Positions 5,206-5,383 of a stretch of 5,383 nucleotides of DNA are shown here, piece by piece (positions within the stretch are counted from its first letter, which is position 1; each line of letters starts with the position of its first letter). The DNA lies in NCBI GenBank assembly GCA_949346185.1, contig CASGVX010000159.1, positions 1-5,383 on the forward strand, read 5' to 3'. This stretch comes from an uncultured Lachnospiraceae bacterium. GTDB lineage: Bacteria; Bacillota; Clostridia; Lachnospirales; Lachnospiraceae. A model generated the notes under the pieces. The model saw only the letters and a list, made by a program, of their open reading frames with translations. It did not search any database and was not told the DNA's origin. Made by a program: the position numbers and the translations under genes.

Positions 5206-5320
5206 GAAGGCATGAAACTTTGCAGGTTTTGAAAGCCGTTATGGCATAACATAATAGGAAGGCATATATTTTGCAAGTTCAGAAAGCCGCAAAGGATAGT
5301 GAATATAGAAGGGAGCGTTT
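5175..5320 (+). repeat. Decayed tandem triplication of the greA 3' end and spacer
   Basis: Three diverged units follow one another: A 5175-5218, B 5219-5269 and C 5270 to about 5320. Each begins TTTG(C/G)A and continues with a version of the greA tail: CAGAAGGCCGCAATGGCATA in A, TTGAAAGCCGTTATGGCATA in B, CAGAAAGCCGCAAAGGATAG in C. This is followed by a purine-rich ribosome-binding-site-like stretch (AGGAAGG at 5204-5210 in A and 5256-5262 in B; AGAAGGGAG in C). B has about 8 extra bases after its TAA. Translated in its own frame, B repeats the GreA C-terminus as QVLKAVMA-stop and C starts QVQKAA. The last unit supplies the lysS ribosome-binding site. The pattern indicates two rounds of local duplication followed by drift. 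Confidence 0.7.
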
Positions 5321-5324
5321 AAAC

Positions 5325-5383
5325 GTGGCAGAACAGAAGAAACCTCAGCAGGAGCAGGATGTAAACCAGCTTTTAAAGGTCAG
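5325..5383 (+). CDS. lysS: Lysyl-tRNA synthetase, N-terminus (partial at right edge)
   Basis: Nineteen full codons are visible, from a GTG start reading MAEQKKPQQEQDVNQLLKV, with the last codon cut. This matches the N-terminus of class II lysyl-tRNA synthetases of Clostridia, which charge tRNA-Lys in the cytoplasm; the tail NQLLKV is the part that precedes the R-R-E-K-L segment in relatives. GGGAG at 5311-5315 lies 9 nt upstream of the GTG. Position directly after greA is the usual arrangement and strengthens the call. The same frame stays open upstream to a TAA at 5247-5249, and a TTG at 5271 with AGGAAGG 8 nt before it is an alternative start that would add 18 residues derived from the duplicated greA tail. 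GTG 5325 is preferred because it gives the conserved N-terminus. Confidence 0.85.
   Translation, partial: MAEQKKPQQEQDVNQLLKV

Overview
The window looks like chromosomal DNA from a Firmicute of class Clostridia, probably a Lachnospiraceae-type gut anaerobe. The main reason is the greA-lysS pair at the right end: a typical GreA is followed by a protein starting MAEQKK..NQLLKV, as LysRS does in that group. G-rich Shine-Dalgarno sequences, AGG/GGG-rich codon use, a sialate O-acetylesterase-family enzyme and an AadA-like nucleotidyltransferase of the Firmicutes type fit this. The taxonomic call is an inference from protein flavour, not a computed placement.

Layout, left to right. (1) 2-682 (+): C-terminal half of a MATE-family multidrug/cation antiporter, cut by the window edge. 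(2) 694-1383 (-): a DUF1275 (YoaK-type) membrane protein, convergent with the MATE gene and only 11 bp from it. (3) 1384-2070: about 690 bp with no credible gene. It holds the DUF1275 promoter region, a long imperfect inverted repeat (1615-1687), several smaller dyads and a probable promoter for the next gene. (4) 2071-2826 (+): an aminoglycoside-adenylyltransferase-like protein (AadA/DUF4111), more A/T-rich than its neighbours. (5) 2948-4498 (+): a sialate O-acetylesterase family (SASA/DUF303) hydrolase without a signal peptide. (6) 4499-4713: intergenic region with a shortened relative of the 1615-1687 inverted repeat and a near-consensus sigma-A promoter (TTGACT-17-TATAAT). (7) 4714-5205 (+): greA. 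(8) 5175-5320: a decayed tandem triplication of the greA 3' end plus spacer and ribosome-binding site. (9) 5325-end (+): start of lysS with a GTG codon.

The genes do not form one pathway. greA-lysS is a conserved housekeeping operon with its own promoter. The esterase and nucleotidyltransferase are single accessory genes on the same strand, each with its own likely start signals. MATE and DUF1275 are unrelated membrane proteins meeting tail to tail. I found no phage, CRISPR, transposase, tRNA or rRNA.

I see no clear new multi-gene system. The most unusual features are non-coding: two diverged copies of a GTTACTATTC/GAATAGTAAC inverted repeat about 2.9 kb apart, and the triplicated greA tail leading into lysS, which leaves an in-frame alternative start upstream of lysS.
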